Under the pieces are notes generated by a model that was given only the letters and a program-made list of their open reading frames with translations, was not told where the DNA came from and did no database searches. The position numbers and the translations under genes are program-made. Source: Ailurus styani (taxonomy: Eukaryota > Chordata > Mammalia > Carnivora > Ailuridae). From it: a stretch of DNA of 64,000 nt. This document shows positions 47,547 to 59,489 of this stretch, piece by piece. The stretch spans positions 670,405-734,404 of the forward strand of contig LNAC01000856.1 in NCBI GenBank assembly GCA_002007465.1. Reading direction: 5' to 3'. Position 1 is the first letter of the stretch, and each line of letters starts with the position of its first letter.

Positions 47547-47740
47547 AAAAGAAAAAAAAGAAAAAGAAATAAAGAAAGAAAAACAAAAGGAAGGAGGGAA
47601 GGAAGGAAAGAAGAAGGAAGAAAGGAAGGAAGGAAGGGAAAAGAAAGAAAGAAAAAGAAAGAGAGAGAAAGAAAGAGAGAAACAAAGAAAGAGAGAAAGA
47701 AAGAAAGAAGGAAGGAGAGAAAGAAAGAAGAAAGAAAATA
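47547..47740 (+). repeat. 194-bp polypurine (GAAA/GGAA)n tract
   Basis: Almost entirely A and G on the plus strand, with a few C or T interruptions, in shifting AAAG, GGAA and GAGA blocks. The 90-codon Ser/Phe/Leu ORF on the minus strand is an artefact of this composition. Confidence 0.95.
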
Positions 47741-47934
47741 GTCCTTTTTAGATGGCCATTCCAGGTAAACTAATAAAAGGTTTATCATTTTAACTCCTAC
47801 ATTCTCTCAACCAGAGTTCTTCCTCTCCCAGCCTGAAAATAAGTGTTTCTGCAGAGTATGACATACACATTTTGGTCTTTGAGTTACTGTTTTTAATATA
47901 CTTGATCTCATATGTGTGTTCACAGTAATGCTGT

Positions 47935-48050
47935 GTCTCTTACACATGAAGTTCCCAGAGGGCAGAGGTTCCTTCTCTGCTATTTCTTAGTATAATTAAT
48001 GCATCACGAAGCAGCATGAACAGCTAGGTGCTTAATCAATGCCTCAATGC
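47935..48050 (+). mobile_element. L2 3' end fragment, forward
   Basis: AAGTTCCCAGAGGGCAGAGG, TCTCTGCTATTTCTTAGTAT and CTAGGTGCTTAATCAATGCC give the L2 terminal order. Confidence 0.5.
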
Positions 48051-48070
48051 TTTGGGATTAGTGTATAAAT

Positions 48071-48202
48071 AGGGTGACCATGTAATTGATCATTCATATT
48101 GGGATACTTGTGAGAGTGAGTGGGGGCACTATTAATAATTATGCTGGGACAAGAGGCATAAACCGGACTGTTCTGGGAAAATCATGATGTTATTGTTACC
48201 CT
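48071..48202. mobile_element. Short hAT-like DNA transposon with TIRs
   Basis: The left end AGGGTGACCAT and right end ATTGTTACCCT are inverted copies (9 of 11). The interior GGGCACTATTAATAATTATG and CATAAACCGGACTGTTCTGG match a known mammalian nonautonomous family whose name I cannot fix. Confidence 0.6.
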
Positions 48203-48295
48203 TTTGATCCAAAACAATGATTCCACTTTGGAAATAGCCAGCTCAATTTCTTAAAATCATCAATAGGACAGCATTTAGAGTCAGGCATTACTTTC

Positions 48296-48508
48296 TTTTT
48301 TTAAAAAAGTATTTTATTTATTTATTTGACAGAGAGAGACACAGTGAGAGAGGGAACACAAGCAGGGGGAGTGGGAGAGGGAGAAGCAGGCTTCCCGCCA
48401 AGCAGGGAGCCCGAAGCGGGACTCGAAGTGGGGCTTCACCACAGGACCCTGGGATCGTGACCTTAGCCGAAGGCAGATGCTTAACTACTGAGCCACCCAG
48501 ACACCCCC
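48296..48508 (-). mobile_element. CAN-SINE, reverse, with TSD
   Basis: T-run, TATTTTATTTATTTATTTG, head GAGCCACCCAGACACCCC. TSD AGGCATTACTTTC (48283-48295) against AGACATTACTTTC (48509-48521). Confidence 0.95.
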
Positions 48509-48646
48509 AGACATTACTTTCAAGTGGAGAAAAAGTATATCCCTTTAAAATGACTCAAAAATAATAAAATATGGTGTTTCCACTCATATATACGGAATTC
48601 TCTTTGTAGATATTGCAGGCTAGTAGGTTACCTCCCTTACACTTAA

Positions 48647-48942
48647 TTTTTTCTTTAAAATCAGTTTAATTAGCATATAGTGTATTATTCGTATCAGAGG
48701 TAATTTAGTGATTCATCAGTTCTATATAACACCCAGTGCTCATTCCATCATGTGTCCTCCTTAATGCCTTGCACCCAGTTACCATCTCCCCCCCCCCCTC
48801 CCCCGCCCCCCAGAAATCCTCAGTTTGTTCCCTATAGTTAAGAGTCTGTCATGGTTTGTCTCCCTCTCTGTTTTTATCTTACTTTATTTTTCCTTCCCTT
48901 CCCCTATGTTCATCTGTTTTGTTTCTTAAATTCCTCATATGA
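48647..48942 (-). mobile_element. LINE-1 3' end, reverse, 5'-truncated, with TSD
   Basis: Antisense L1 3' UTR (CACCCAGTGCTCATTCCATC, CAGTTTGTTCCCTATAGTTA, CCCCTATGTTCATCTGTTTT). Perfect 13-bp TSD CCTTACACTTAAT at 48634-48646 and 48943-48955. Only about 296 bp of L1 was copied. It carries a C-run at 48788-48811 that is G-rich on the element strand. Confidence 0.92.
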
Positions 48943-48955
48943 CCTTACACTTAAT

Positions 48956-50789
48956 ATATGATTTGTTATCTGCTCGTATGACACCTCATTCCAGCTGTGT
49001 TGGGAGTGGGTACATCTAGTAATGGGTAAATAGGAAAAAACAGTGGAAAGTTCTTGCAATGGGCATCTATTCAGTTCTTTTTTGAAAGGCTGCCATTTAG
49101 AGTCATTAGTTCATTAAGCATATTTGCATTTCTAAGAATGTAATTGTTTTTTCATAAATTAGCCATTTTAGAGCAAACAGCCAAACTTTCATTTGCATTT
49201 ATCAAAGGAGAAGCCATGAATTAGCTTTTGCGAGAGAGGGTTAAATGGTTAAAAACAACAACAACACAGACTTGCTATCTATTCTTCTCTCTTTCTAATT
49301 CTTTGCCGTATTTATTTTATCTGATTATCAAGTACTCTAGCAGTTATACACTTGAAACTCTCTAGGAAAATCTCTCAAATAAAACCTTTTGCAAACAGAG
49401 TTAGAAAAGATAGATTTATCTGACAGTAAGTTGAGAATAAACACTTGGCATAAAGATGTATCTAAGACTCTAAACCCCTTTGTTTATTTTCTGTTTTTTC
49501 CCTTCCCTGCTGTTGTCATAGTATCAAGGCAACAACAGATCATAAGACTTTAACAGAAATAATGAAATGAAAATCTAGATTGTGATTAAAATCATTTAAT
49601 TTTGGCACTGGCTCTCTAGACAAAGGGTAATATCTGAGGTAATTCTTCTATTATATTAATGCCATTTTGTTAAGGTTATTTTAGTAACTGGATATAGATA
49701 CATAAAACCCTTCCCTATTCATACCCCTTCTAATCATGCAAGCACGAATATCTGAAATAATCCTTTTTTCCCCTTTTAAAAGTTTACAAAGGGGTGAGGA
49801 AGGAATGGAGAAGCACAATATTTTAAATCAAAATTTCAAATTAATTCAGGACAAAAGCCCAAGCTTCTGCCAAAGTACGTGAAAGGCAACACGGTAAAAG
49901 GACAGCCCCAGAATTTTGTTTTCCTGATTCTTACTTGAAATAAGGATTAGGAAGATTACACATTTTAAGTCATTTTAAAATTCACTTGCAACTATGAATG
50001 CTAGCACACCTATACTTACTTGTACCTCATTGGGCATGCTATATGAGGTGTATGTGGCTCAGTGTAGCCCTTGTAGCATAAAATCAACACTAGCTATCTT
50101 AAGGAATCCCCTTTGTTCCACAAGACCTGTACTGATCTTTCCCACTTCTATTAATCCATCCCATTATCATTTTATTCTCTCCTAAGGATCAGTACATGAA
50201 GGTACACAAAGACACACCCATAAGATACACTACCCAAACCAGTTTCCACGAAATGAAGTAACCCCCTCGTGTCTCCTGTTGGATATTTTCTTTGCTAACC
50301 TCTCCCTGTCACGATCACTTGCAGATCCTGAGACCAAGAACTGGATCGTATATCCAAGGCTTATAAGTAGCCCAGTTAAGTCTTAAGAGGAACTCAGTAT
50401 GCCTTTAAAAAACACTAATGGAACAAGAGAAGGACGGGAAAAAAAGCAACATTTACCACTGTACCTTCTATGCACTCAATATCTTTAAATTTTTCTTTTT
50501 TTAAATAAAAGTTTCTTCTTAAGTAGCCAGCAACCCCAGTACACACACATGGGATATAACTTATAAAGGTAATTTCTAGGTACTTTTCATGGGCAACCTA
50601 ATTGTAATGTCAAGGACACAGGCACTATGATCCTTGGAGATACTTTTGAAGCACTTACAGTTCACTTTGCCTATGCAGAAGTAGATCTGCTGGCTTCTCT
50701 ACAGGTTTTGACTTTTTGTCTCTGCTATTTTAACAATGGAAATGAAAGACACACCCTACTCACCTATCACACATAACACTAATGCAGAT
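48956..50789. other. Unique DNA, no gene; candidate regulatory block
   Basis: No repeat recognised. Two perfect octamer motifs ATTTGCAT occur at 49122-49129 and 49191-49198. The remainder is AT-rich, with ORFs under 65 codons. Confidence 0.45.
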
Positions 50790-51320
50790 TTATGATGGCT
50801 ACAAATTTTTTGGCACTTCTCCCACTGAAAGCTGGGGTCTATGTCCTCTCTGAATTTTGGCAGACTCTGAGTATTTTGACCAATAGAATATGAGGAAGTG
50901 ACTGGGCCACCTACATTCTAAGCCCGGGATTCAAAGAATGGACATTTTCATTTTCTATTTCTTGAAACACTTGCTGTGAGGGAAACAACTATCACATGAG
51001 AAGTCCAACTACCCTGGGACCACCACTATGCTATGATGAACCCCAAGCTACCATGTGGAGATGTCACATAGAAAGAGAAATTACCAACTTTCCCTCAGCT
51101 TTCCTACTATCCCAACCTAAGCTCCAGAGACATGTGGGAAGAATCCATCTTGACATCTAATTTGCAGATGATTCCAGTCCCAGACATTTGATGACAACTG
51201 CATGAGATCTCAAGTAACAACTGATCAGCTGAGACTAGTCAATCTATAGAACCATAAAAGATAATAAATTATTAAAGCCATGAATTCTGGGATGCTTTGT
51301 TATTCAGCAATAAATAACCA
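50790..51320 (+). mobile_element. Ancient LTR, MaLR-like
   Basis: GGGGTCTATGTCCTCTCTGA, TTGACCAATAGAATATGAGG, CACCACTATGCTATGATGAA, GATGATTCCAGTCCCAGACA, an AATAAA-like AATAAATTATTAAAGCC and TTATTCAGCAATAAATAACC reproduce MLT1-like LTR order. No internal coding region is attached. Confidence 0.65.
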
Positions 51321-51485
51321 AACAGCTTCCAACAAAAGACAACTATTTTTCTTGATTGACTACTGAAAATGGTTACTTAATAGAATAAAAAAATCACCAT
51401 GAATTTATTTTTCTCATACTCCTCACACCAATTTATGACCCGTTCATTTTCCAAATTCTTTTAAAAATGCTTTAAAAATATATAT

Positions 51486-51840
51486 CTGTGCTGAGCGAAA
51501 TAAGTCAATCAGAGAAAGACAATTATCATATGATCTCTCTGATATGAGGAACTTGAGGGGCAGGGTGGGGGGTTGTGGGGGGTAGGGAGGGAAAAATAAT
51601 GAAACAAGATGGGATGGGGAAGGAGACAAACCATAGAGACTTCTAATCTCATAAAACAAACTGAGGGTTACTGGGGGGTGGGAGGGTAGGGATAGTGTGG
51701 ATGGGTTATGGACATTGGGGAGGGTTTGTGCTTTGGTGAATGCCGTGAAAGATGTAAGCCTGATGATTCACAGACCTGTACCCCTTGGGCAAATAATAAA
51801 AATAAAATTTAAAAAAAGAAAAAAAAAGAAAAGAAAAAAG
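51486..51840 (+). mobile_element. LINE-1 3' end, forward, 5'-truncated
   Basis: CTGTGCTGAGCGAAATAAGT, ATCATATGATCTCTCTGATA (ORF2 end), then the G-rich 3' UTR (51558-51591, 51671-51690), GATTCACAGACCTGTACCCC and an A-rich end. It resembles young carnivoran L1 3' ends. A second short duplication follows at 51850-51890. Confidence 0.88.
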
Positions 51841-51849
51841 AAAACCTAG

Positions 51850-51883
51850 AATAAAAGGCTACATATTAAAAAAAATAAAAGGC

Positions 51884-51890
<7 letters not shown>
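51850..51890 (+). repeat. 17-bp direct repeat around an A-rich 7-mer
   Basis: AATAAAAGGCTACATAT at 51850-51866 and again at 51874-51890, separated by TAAAAAA. It looks like a TSD around an almost bodiless tail, or a slippage duplication. Confidence 0.75.

Positions 51891-51918
<28 letters not shown>
51887..51918 (+). repeat. (TA)n microsatellite
   Basis: About 16 TA units. Confidence 0.95.
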
Positions 51919-51919
<1 letters not shown>

Positions 51920-51920
<1 letters not shown>

Positions 51921-52544
51921 GATGCCAGCCCTCACCTTTTTATCATTCTTCTGCATTTCTGTAGCATTTGTGTTATATTTGCATATTTCTATAAGCATAT
52001 TTACATCTTTTAAATAGTAGTACCCTATCTATTATAAAATGAGATGTTCAGTTTTTAGGAAAGCAAGTATTCCACAAAGAGAAACATATATAACCTGAAT
52101 ATAAAATAGGAGTTCACACGTGGTAGAATATTTTCTCCTTAGTATTAAGCTTAGATTTTTCATAAAACTGGCATATTTTTAAACTAAACTTTTATTGTAT
52201 CCTCCCCCTTTGTTAAGGCCACTTATTTCTCAGTTTTTCTAAGCTTAGCAGGAGACTTAGGGAAAATCCTCAAAAAAACTTTCACCTCCTTCCCTTGTTT
52301 ATACTACAGGCCTTTCTGAGCATACATATATTTGCCATCTACTTCCTCCTTCCAATATCCCTGAATGGGAAAATAGAGAACTGATACTCCTTGGGTTGTA
52401 TTGTGTCTCTAGTTCTAAAACAAAATGGATAGTTTAGCTACATGTATTTAGCCTCTTAGAGTTTATATTCAGGAAAACAGCCACTTTTCAGTAGATAAGC
52501 ATTTTCTACACAGTCTTTCTAGAGTCTATTTAAATCTTATAATA
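51920..52544. other. Unique-looking DNA, no gene
   Basis: No repeat family or ORF recognised. Confidence 0.5.
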
Positions 52545-52749
52545 GGGGCGCCTGGGTGGCTCAGTGGGTTAAAGCCTCTGCCTTTGGCTCAGGTCATGAT
52601 CTCAGGGTCCTGGGATCGAGGCCCATATCGGGCTCCCTGCTCGGCAAGGAGCCTGCTTCCCCCTCTCTCTCTGCCTGCCTCTGCCTACTTGTGATCTCTC
52701 TCTCTCTGTCAAATAAATAAATAAAATATTTAAAAAAATAAATAAATAC
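52545..52749 (+). mobile_element. CAN-SINE, forward, young-looking
   Basis: GGGGCGCCTGGGTGGCTCAG to A-tail. Perfect 11-bp TSD ATCTTATAATA at 52534-52544 and 52750-52760. Confidence 0.97.
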
Positions 52750-52760
52750 ATCTTATAATA

Positions 52761-55749
52761 AATTACTGGTTTGGTACCTCCATATACCTATATTATAGAG
52801 CAGAGCATGCAAAACAGGATCAGATTGCTAAAAGGCAGAGCTTAATCTATGGAAACTATTTCTCTTTGTTCCATGTGTTACAGCATTAATTCAATAATAT
52901 TTCTAAAATGGAACTATGCTTATATAAGCAGATAAATAATTAGAAAGCATATAAATCATTACTTCCTAATGTGACTACAACAAGATTAAATGCAATTTAC
53001 AGATAAATATGAGAAATGACTACTTCTTTTTACGGAATTAAATCCAGCAACATTTCTAAGAGAAATGAAGATTCCCATATTCATTGGCAAAGAACATAAT
53101 CATAAAGAAAGATAAATCTCATCTCATTTTTCACCCATTTAAAATATTCTCTGAGGGGAAAATAGCTACAAAATTAACATTTTTCCTTTAATTAGTAAAA
53201 TATCATCTTAAAATAACAAGATAACCCTTTATTTCTACTACAATCTCACTATATATAGAATAAAGTTCAAGAGACTAGAATGATTTTGTATAAAGTCTGA
53301 GTCTCAAACCACTTTTAAAAGGATATAGTGCTGTTAAACTACACTACACATTAATAATCATTAGGTAGAATGAGGTCATTACTGAAATATTTTTAAGGCT
53401 CAAAATCAGTCTATGTCACCGAATGTTGTGAAATATAAATCATAACCTACAAAATCAATCACAGGTCCCAGAAGTCAAAGACACTTTGAAGGATTACTTA
53501 TTTTATTGGGGCTTTGATTTGGGAAACAAAAACTAAATTTTGTGACTGAATTTTTTAATTGTTAGATAAAACACTTCCGTAGAAATGCATTATTCCTAAT
53601 AGTTTACATAATAAGAATCACATAGACCTATCCAAACTACCGCAAATTTTGATTTTCGTGATGTACTAATTAATTAGTTTCTTCTTTGTAAAATTTGTCA
53701 TGAAGTTCTGTCTTCTTGTTTAGGAAAGGGCTCTAAGTGGTGAACTTGGATGATGGAAATGAACAAGTAAAAATCTGGAGGAAGGGCCATCCTGGAAAAT
53801 GACAGATGTAGAAAACAAACTTACCTGTTCAGGGCTTCTACCAGAAAATGAATTCTAAGTTAGTATAAAAAGTGAGTGGAAAAATGAATGTTATGTGACG
53901 CCTGGAGGGTCTATAGTATGGCGCAGCATTTCAGAACCTGTATGCTCAATGAGACTATGCTTTTTCTTTGAAAAAAGCCCTAACCTCTACAATAATAATT
54001 TGGGGGATTAGGAAGGGAGCCAATCTTCAGCAGGGCTGTCCCACAGAAGCTCCCCTTGGTAGCTTGCCAAGAAAGAATTTGACTGCCCTACTGGGGAAAG
54101 GCCATATGTCCCCAATTTTAAGGTTTTCTTCCATAATTTGTTCCAGGCATTCTTTGAGGCAAAACCCAATCCTACTCATCAGAGATGATAACTGACACAT
54201 TTGTGGCTGACCACAATTACCTAAAGGTGAAGTAAAGAACAGCAGAAAAAAAGTATTGAAAGGTATTTTGCGGATGCAGCAAAGAAAATGAAAGATAACT
54301 ATAGTTTGAGCAATTAACTAATTCTATGCACTACTGTACTTTTCACATTAACCTAACTGATTGCCAACTTCATCGTCCTTTTCTGATATCTGGAAATCAT
54401 ATCTTAGGTAATTAAGTCCAGACTTAGTCTGTCTTGAATAAGCTCTTTTGTAATTTTGAGTATACCTCACTGCCTCTACTTTCCTTCCACCTCACCAGAA
54501 AGGACCCGCACAAATTATGGCTGTGACACAAAAAAATATAAGATGCTGTAATAAAACAACTCATGATAACTAAACTCGTACCTGCTTAGAGAATGAAGTC
54601 AAATGACTACATTTACAAAATACAACATATCATGCCAACAAGAATTAGTGCTATAATTTACACCAGATTTGGGAAGCTTGAAATGTCTGGAAGAAATTTG
54701 CTTCAGGCAAGAATTTTATGTTGTATATCCCATTGCAAAGGAAATATAAAGTTCAATCAACAAAGAAAGCCCCAAATAATTCAATAAAGAAACAACATAC
54801 TACACTTGAAATGGAAACTACTATGTTTGGTTCAACAAATTGCCCATTGACACAAATGTTATACATGACTTTTTCATGAATATTGCAAGAAAACACACAT
54901 GCAAAAGGACAGTCAATTGCATGGAACAAGGCTGTATTTTGCTCATTCCTGTATTTTCCCCCCACTGGTTCTACTTGGTCTCTTTTAGTGAGACCAATTA
55001 GTGATTTGTGTGCATGTTTTTTTTTTCAATTTTGCATTCAAAATATATAGGGCTAAGAATTTTCAGTTGTTTGAAGCTACATCCACTTAGGACAGTGACC
55101 CATTCTAAATTCCAACTAGCAATGGATTGCTACACAATTATTCACACTGACTATCCACAACTTAATAAAAAGAAGAAATCTAAAATTCAAACAGAAACAT
55201 GAGTTACAAAGAACTCCACTTTTTCTAGATGGTAAAATGTTTTATATAGCTTTGTGACTAACTCAATATACACCACATCATTAAAAAGTATTTATTAACT
55301 ATGGTGCTGGCTCAATTGGAAATCAGGATATAGTTGATCTTTCAGTGCCCTTAAGACTTGCCATATATTCCTTGATAATGTGTTTCTCTTATCAATTTCA
55401 GGTATGTAGACCCCTCACATTCTCTAAACTTATGTCCATCAAAATTTGTTCATTTAAAAAGAGAACTGATAAAATATATGCATTTTAATGTCCAGTAATA
55501 TTTGTTATAATTAGATTCTCAGAAACATCTGCCCTTTAAATAGATAACAAAAAGCTTTAAGCTAATATAAAGTGTTTTTAAATTTTAAGATTTTAGCCAT
55601 CAGCATTTCAGTAGGAAAGATATTTGGGAGAGCAAAGAGACCTCCTAAAATTACTTGGCATAGTCATAAGATTAATTATGAATAACTGTCTATATATACA
55701 TATATATCAATATGATACAAAGCACAATGGACAAGAGCATAAATGAGGT
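52761..55749. other. 3-kb repeat-free block, no gene
   Basis: The longest stretch here without a recognised transposon. It is AT-rich, with no ORF above 75 codons and no splice-bounded coding pattern that I can see. Confidence 0.5.
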
Positions 55750-55920
55750 TGAGTAAATGATTTACTTTCATTGTGCTTCAGTTTCCTTATCTTTGAAATA
55801 TATATAATACAAACACCTACCTCATCAGGTTGTTGTGAAAATTAATATAGACATTAATATATAAAGCACAGCACAGAGCCTACAGAATACAAAGTGTTCA
55901 ACAAATCATGGTTATTATTA
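55750..55920 (+). mobile_element. MIR, forward
   Basis: GCTTCAGTTTCCTTATCTTT, ACCTACCTCATCAGGTTGTT, AGCACAGCACAGAGCCTACA, AAATCATGGTTATTATTA: MIR 3' half in order. Confidence 0.85.
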
Positions 55921-56870
55921 CAATTTTACCCACATATAAAAAAACCCAGAAAGCCATTGAATTGTCATATCAAGAGATAATAAAGCATTAGTGGAAAGCC
56001 AGGTCAAAGGGAAGGTTATTATAACATGACACAGAGTAGAGTGAAACTACACTTCTGACTGGCCCAAAGTCTCAGGGCCTATTCTTAGTGGTATCATGAT
56101 CCAAAGGCAAGGAACTACACCTCAGTCTTTGTAGTCTTACCATTACATAAAGATGTGCTGAAAAACAGTAAAGGCAAGAAAAAGCCACTTGGTAGAGACA
56201 AACCTGTGGAATAAAAGCCAAAAGAGTCTTAGACCACACAGTATCCTATAAGCCACCCAACACTAATGATATGCTACAGTGTGGAGGTGTGTAGAGGCAT
56301 GGATTTTTACTAAATATTTCCCAAATTTCTTTAGAGGCTTACTTCATTTTTTCCAGGTCTTATACATGCCCATTACTTCTCTATGAGTTTGTTTGCCATC
56401 TCTTCCAAAAAACAATGTTGTTTGTTCACAGACTACTTACTTTATCTCCTTTGCCCTGTGTAAACCTAACAAAAAATTCCCTGTATACATAGACAGTTCA
56501 ATTGATTAAAATTGTTGATGGCTCTGTTGTACATATTTGATGTTTGCATTGCAAATCTGACTCACACATTATTCTCAAGTTGGTTCTGAGTTCTCTTGAA
56601 CAGAACTTCTCATGTGTAAATTCTTCAATAATGATTTTAAATCTTTCTAAAAAGATACCCACATATCTTAATGAGAGACTTTACCTAAAGTTAGGTACTG
56701 GAAATGAAAAAAAAAAAAAGAAAAATATGTGACAGTGATGTGTGTGTGTCTATGTGTCTGTGTGTAAACCAGGTTTTCTTTTCATTTGGGAAAAATAATC
56801 AAGAACCTTCAAACAGAAACTGCTGCCATTTTAAAAATATTGCCCAACCTTTGCCTTAAAACTAGCCAAA
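55921..56870. other. Unique-looking DNA, no gene
   Basis: AT-rich; short A-run and TG-rich stretch near 56706-56765; nothing else recognised. Confidence 0.5.
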
Positions 56871-56875
56871 TATTT

Positions 56876-57235
56876 TTCCAGTTTTACTGAGATATAATTG
56901 GCATATAACATCGTGTAAGTTTAAAGTGTACAGTGTGTTGATTTTATGTATTTATGAATTGCAAAATGATTACCACCATGGTATTAGCTACCACCTCTAT
57001 CCAGTTTATAGTTACCATTTCTTTTTTGTGGTGAAGACATTTAAAACCTACTCTCTTAGCAACATTCAACCATGTGATACAGTATTATTAGCTATAACCA
57101 TCATGATGTACACTAGATCACCAAACCTGTTAATTTTGTAAGTTGGAGTTTGTAATCTGAGCAATATCTCCCCATTACTCCCACCCTCACCCCGTAATAA
57201 TTACCACTCAACTCTGTTTCTCTGAGTTTTTCCTA
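56876..57235 (-). mobile_element. Old L1M 3' UTR, reverse
   Basis: TTTTACTGAGATATAATTGG, TTGCAAAATGATTACCACCA, ACCTACTCTCTTAGCAACAT, ACAGTATTATTAGCTATAAC and GATGTACACTAGATCACCAA are the standard antisense L1MA/MB 3' UTR. Confidence 0.85.
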
Positions 57236-57565
57236 GAGTTTACATTTAAATGATACCATACAGTACAAAATATTTTTAAAATCAGTCTTAATAATAGACA
57301 TGAGGAGTAAGAAACATATTTTGTTTTAAGTGGAGTACAATGAAAGAAAAATTTCTGACTTCTTAAATATGAAATTTCCCTAGTTTGTGAAATGTCCCAA
57401 ATAAAAACAAATGTATAAGATGAAATTGTTATGGTCATGAACATATTATATCTATTCAATACAATTTTAAAAGGTAAGTTTTCATGAGTTATGTCAGTAA
57501 TTCTCAGCATGATCCATATGTTGAGAGGGGCAAAGCAAGCTTAGTTAATACAGCCAGCCAATTAC
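57236..57565. other. Unassigned AT-rich DNA
   Basis: No feature recognised. A 100-codon minus-strand ORF (57208-57510) starts in the L1 remnant's flank and has no motif. Confidence 0.45.
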
Positions 57566-57670
57566 AAGGCACCTAGGTGGCTCAGTCAGTTAAGTCTCTG
57601 CCTTCAGCTCAGGTCATGATCCCAGGACCCTGGAATCGAGCCCCGTGTCAGGCTCCCTGCTCAGCTGGGA
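57566..57670 (+). mobile_element. CAN-SINE head, forward, 3'-truncated
   Basis: AGGCACCTAGGTGGCTCAGT to AGGCTCCCTGCTCAGCTGGG; the CT block and tail are missing. As SINEs insert by their tail, the loss probably came from a later deletion. Confidence 0.92.
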
Positions 57671-57784
57671 ATTGTCAGGGTATACTTCATGGAATAAAAT
57701 ACACTTCAGATTAGTGATGGGAATAGGTGTGAACTGAGATGAGAGAACTAATTCTCTCCTACAGCATCACAAATTTAGAAAACT

Positions 57785-57991
57785 TATTTTTTTTAAGATT
57801 TATCTATTTATTTGAGACACAGAGCACACAAGTGGGGCAAGGGGCAGAGGGAGAGGGAAAAAGAGAATCCTTAAGCAGACTCCCTACTGAGCATGGAGCT
57901 CAATGAGGGACTCAGTCCCAGGACCCTGAGATCATGACCTGAGCAGAAATCAAGAGTCTGACGCTTGACCGACTGAGCCACCCAGGTGCCT
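57785..57991 (-). mobile_element. CAN-SINE, reverse, old
   Basis: T-run, AAGATTTATCTATTTATTTG, TACTGAGCATGGAGCTCAA, GAGATCATGACCTGAGCAG, head GAGCCACCCAGGTGCC. Confidence 0.93.
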
Positions 57992-58985
57992 CTGGAAAAC
58001 CTCTTATTTTATAATAGGCTAGAGAGATCTCAGAATAGTATCCTATTTCTCAGATATAACACTGAAGAATTAGTTACTGTGAGATTAAATTCATCATAGA
58101 AGATGAACTTCAAGCCTGAGGACTAGAGTTCCTGTAAGTATACCCCACTAGAATCGAGACTTGTTAAATCCCTTTGGCACTAAAGTTACTGGTTAATCAC
58201 TCCTTCCAGGAGCCTGTATCTCCCTACATCAGGTCTATAAAATCAGTGAGACTAGAGAAACCTAATGAAAAACTTTAATCAAAACTTTAATTCCAAAATT
58301 TAAACTGACAGAACCTTGATTCAGTGAATCTAAGAGGTGGATATTCCTCGCTGCACTAAAACATTAGGAAAGAGCTTTGTCAACTGCCTTTCTACTACCG
58401 TCATCATTTTATTTGGTTATTATCTAGTCAGGGTGCAGATTTATATTCTGGCCCCTTCTCTGCTTGAATATAAAAATTCTTCCTGCCAATTTTGCCGATT
58501 TCTATTTACCAGCCATTGATTTTCCTAGGGTGTTTCTAAATGAAGCTTGAAATTAACATGGCTTTTCTTATTATTCACTTTCCTCTATCCTTGGCAGCAT
58601 CAATAACCAGTCCAAGAGGTGGACCTGATTTGTGGGTAGAGAATGAGTGTTGCTATTAGAAATAATCTACTCTGGCATTCATGGTAAGGTAAATTAAAAT
58701 CAGATTACTCTGGTGAGGAAAGAAAAAACATGTTTCACCCCATTTACCCTGCTCATAATCCTGTGCACATCTTAAATTTCAGAGAAAGAGTTAAAAATTT
58801 CAAAACATACTTGAGAGATTTGTCCATGGGCATAATAAAGATCGGGAAAGAACTTTGAATTGGAAGTGGAATTGAGGGAATGATATTCATGTCTATATCT
58901 GGATCTAGCTAATTTAAGGTAGTGATGATAATCTTATCATATCAATAAAGAGTTTTTAAGAATATCTAAAATTACAGGGGAAAGC
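57992..58985. other. Unique-looking DNA, no gene
   Basis: No repeat or coding signal recognised. Confidence 0.5.
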
Positions 58986-58989
58986 TACA

Positions 58990-59445
58990 TAAAATAATGA
59001 TTTTCAGGCTTCATTATACACATCAGAAGGACTCACTTGCTAATGCCAAAGTTTTCTGTTTGTCAAGTTTTGTATCCTTTATTCAAAATATTCACTGTTT
59101 TTCCTAATAAGGATATTATGCACTTTTACCCTATTATCTTCTGGCCTAGACATATGGCTTACTTTGACCAGGGCAATGTGAGTGGAAGTTATGCACACTG
59201 TTTTTCAGGACTTTTAAGAACAATCAAGTAGTCTAACTAACACCTTGCTTTTTACCCTCTGAAATGACAATATCAATGTTCCAAATAAGGACTCTTCCTT
59301 TAGCCTAGGTCCTAGAGTAAAGAGAATATAGAGCAGAGCTGCAGCCAACCTGCAGAAAACTCCTAAGGGAGAAATAAATTTTTGTTTTTGTAAGCCAGTG
59401 AGATCTTAGAGTTATATATTACTGTATCATAACTTAACTAAAAAT
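58990..59445 (+). mobile_element. Ancient LTR, MaLR-like
   Basis: TGGCTTACTTTGACCAGGGC, AATGTGAGTGGAAGTTATGC, GGAGAAATAAATTTTTGTTT, TAAGCCAGTGAGATCTTAGA, ATTACTGTATCATAACTTAA give MLT1-like LTR order, including a probable polyadenylation signal. Strongly diverged. Confidence 0.5.
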
Positions 59446-59489
59446 GACTAGTATAATTTCTATGAGGTAAAATAGATCTCCTAGGATTT

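Noticed and set aside
47516..47788. 90-codon Ser/Phe/Leu-rich reverse ORF
   Set aside because: Translation of the polypurine microsatellite; no gene.
53968..54195. 75-codon ORF in the repeat-free block
   Set aside because: No motif, no homologue recognised, no splice-signal context; length expected by chance.
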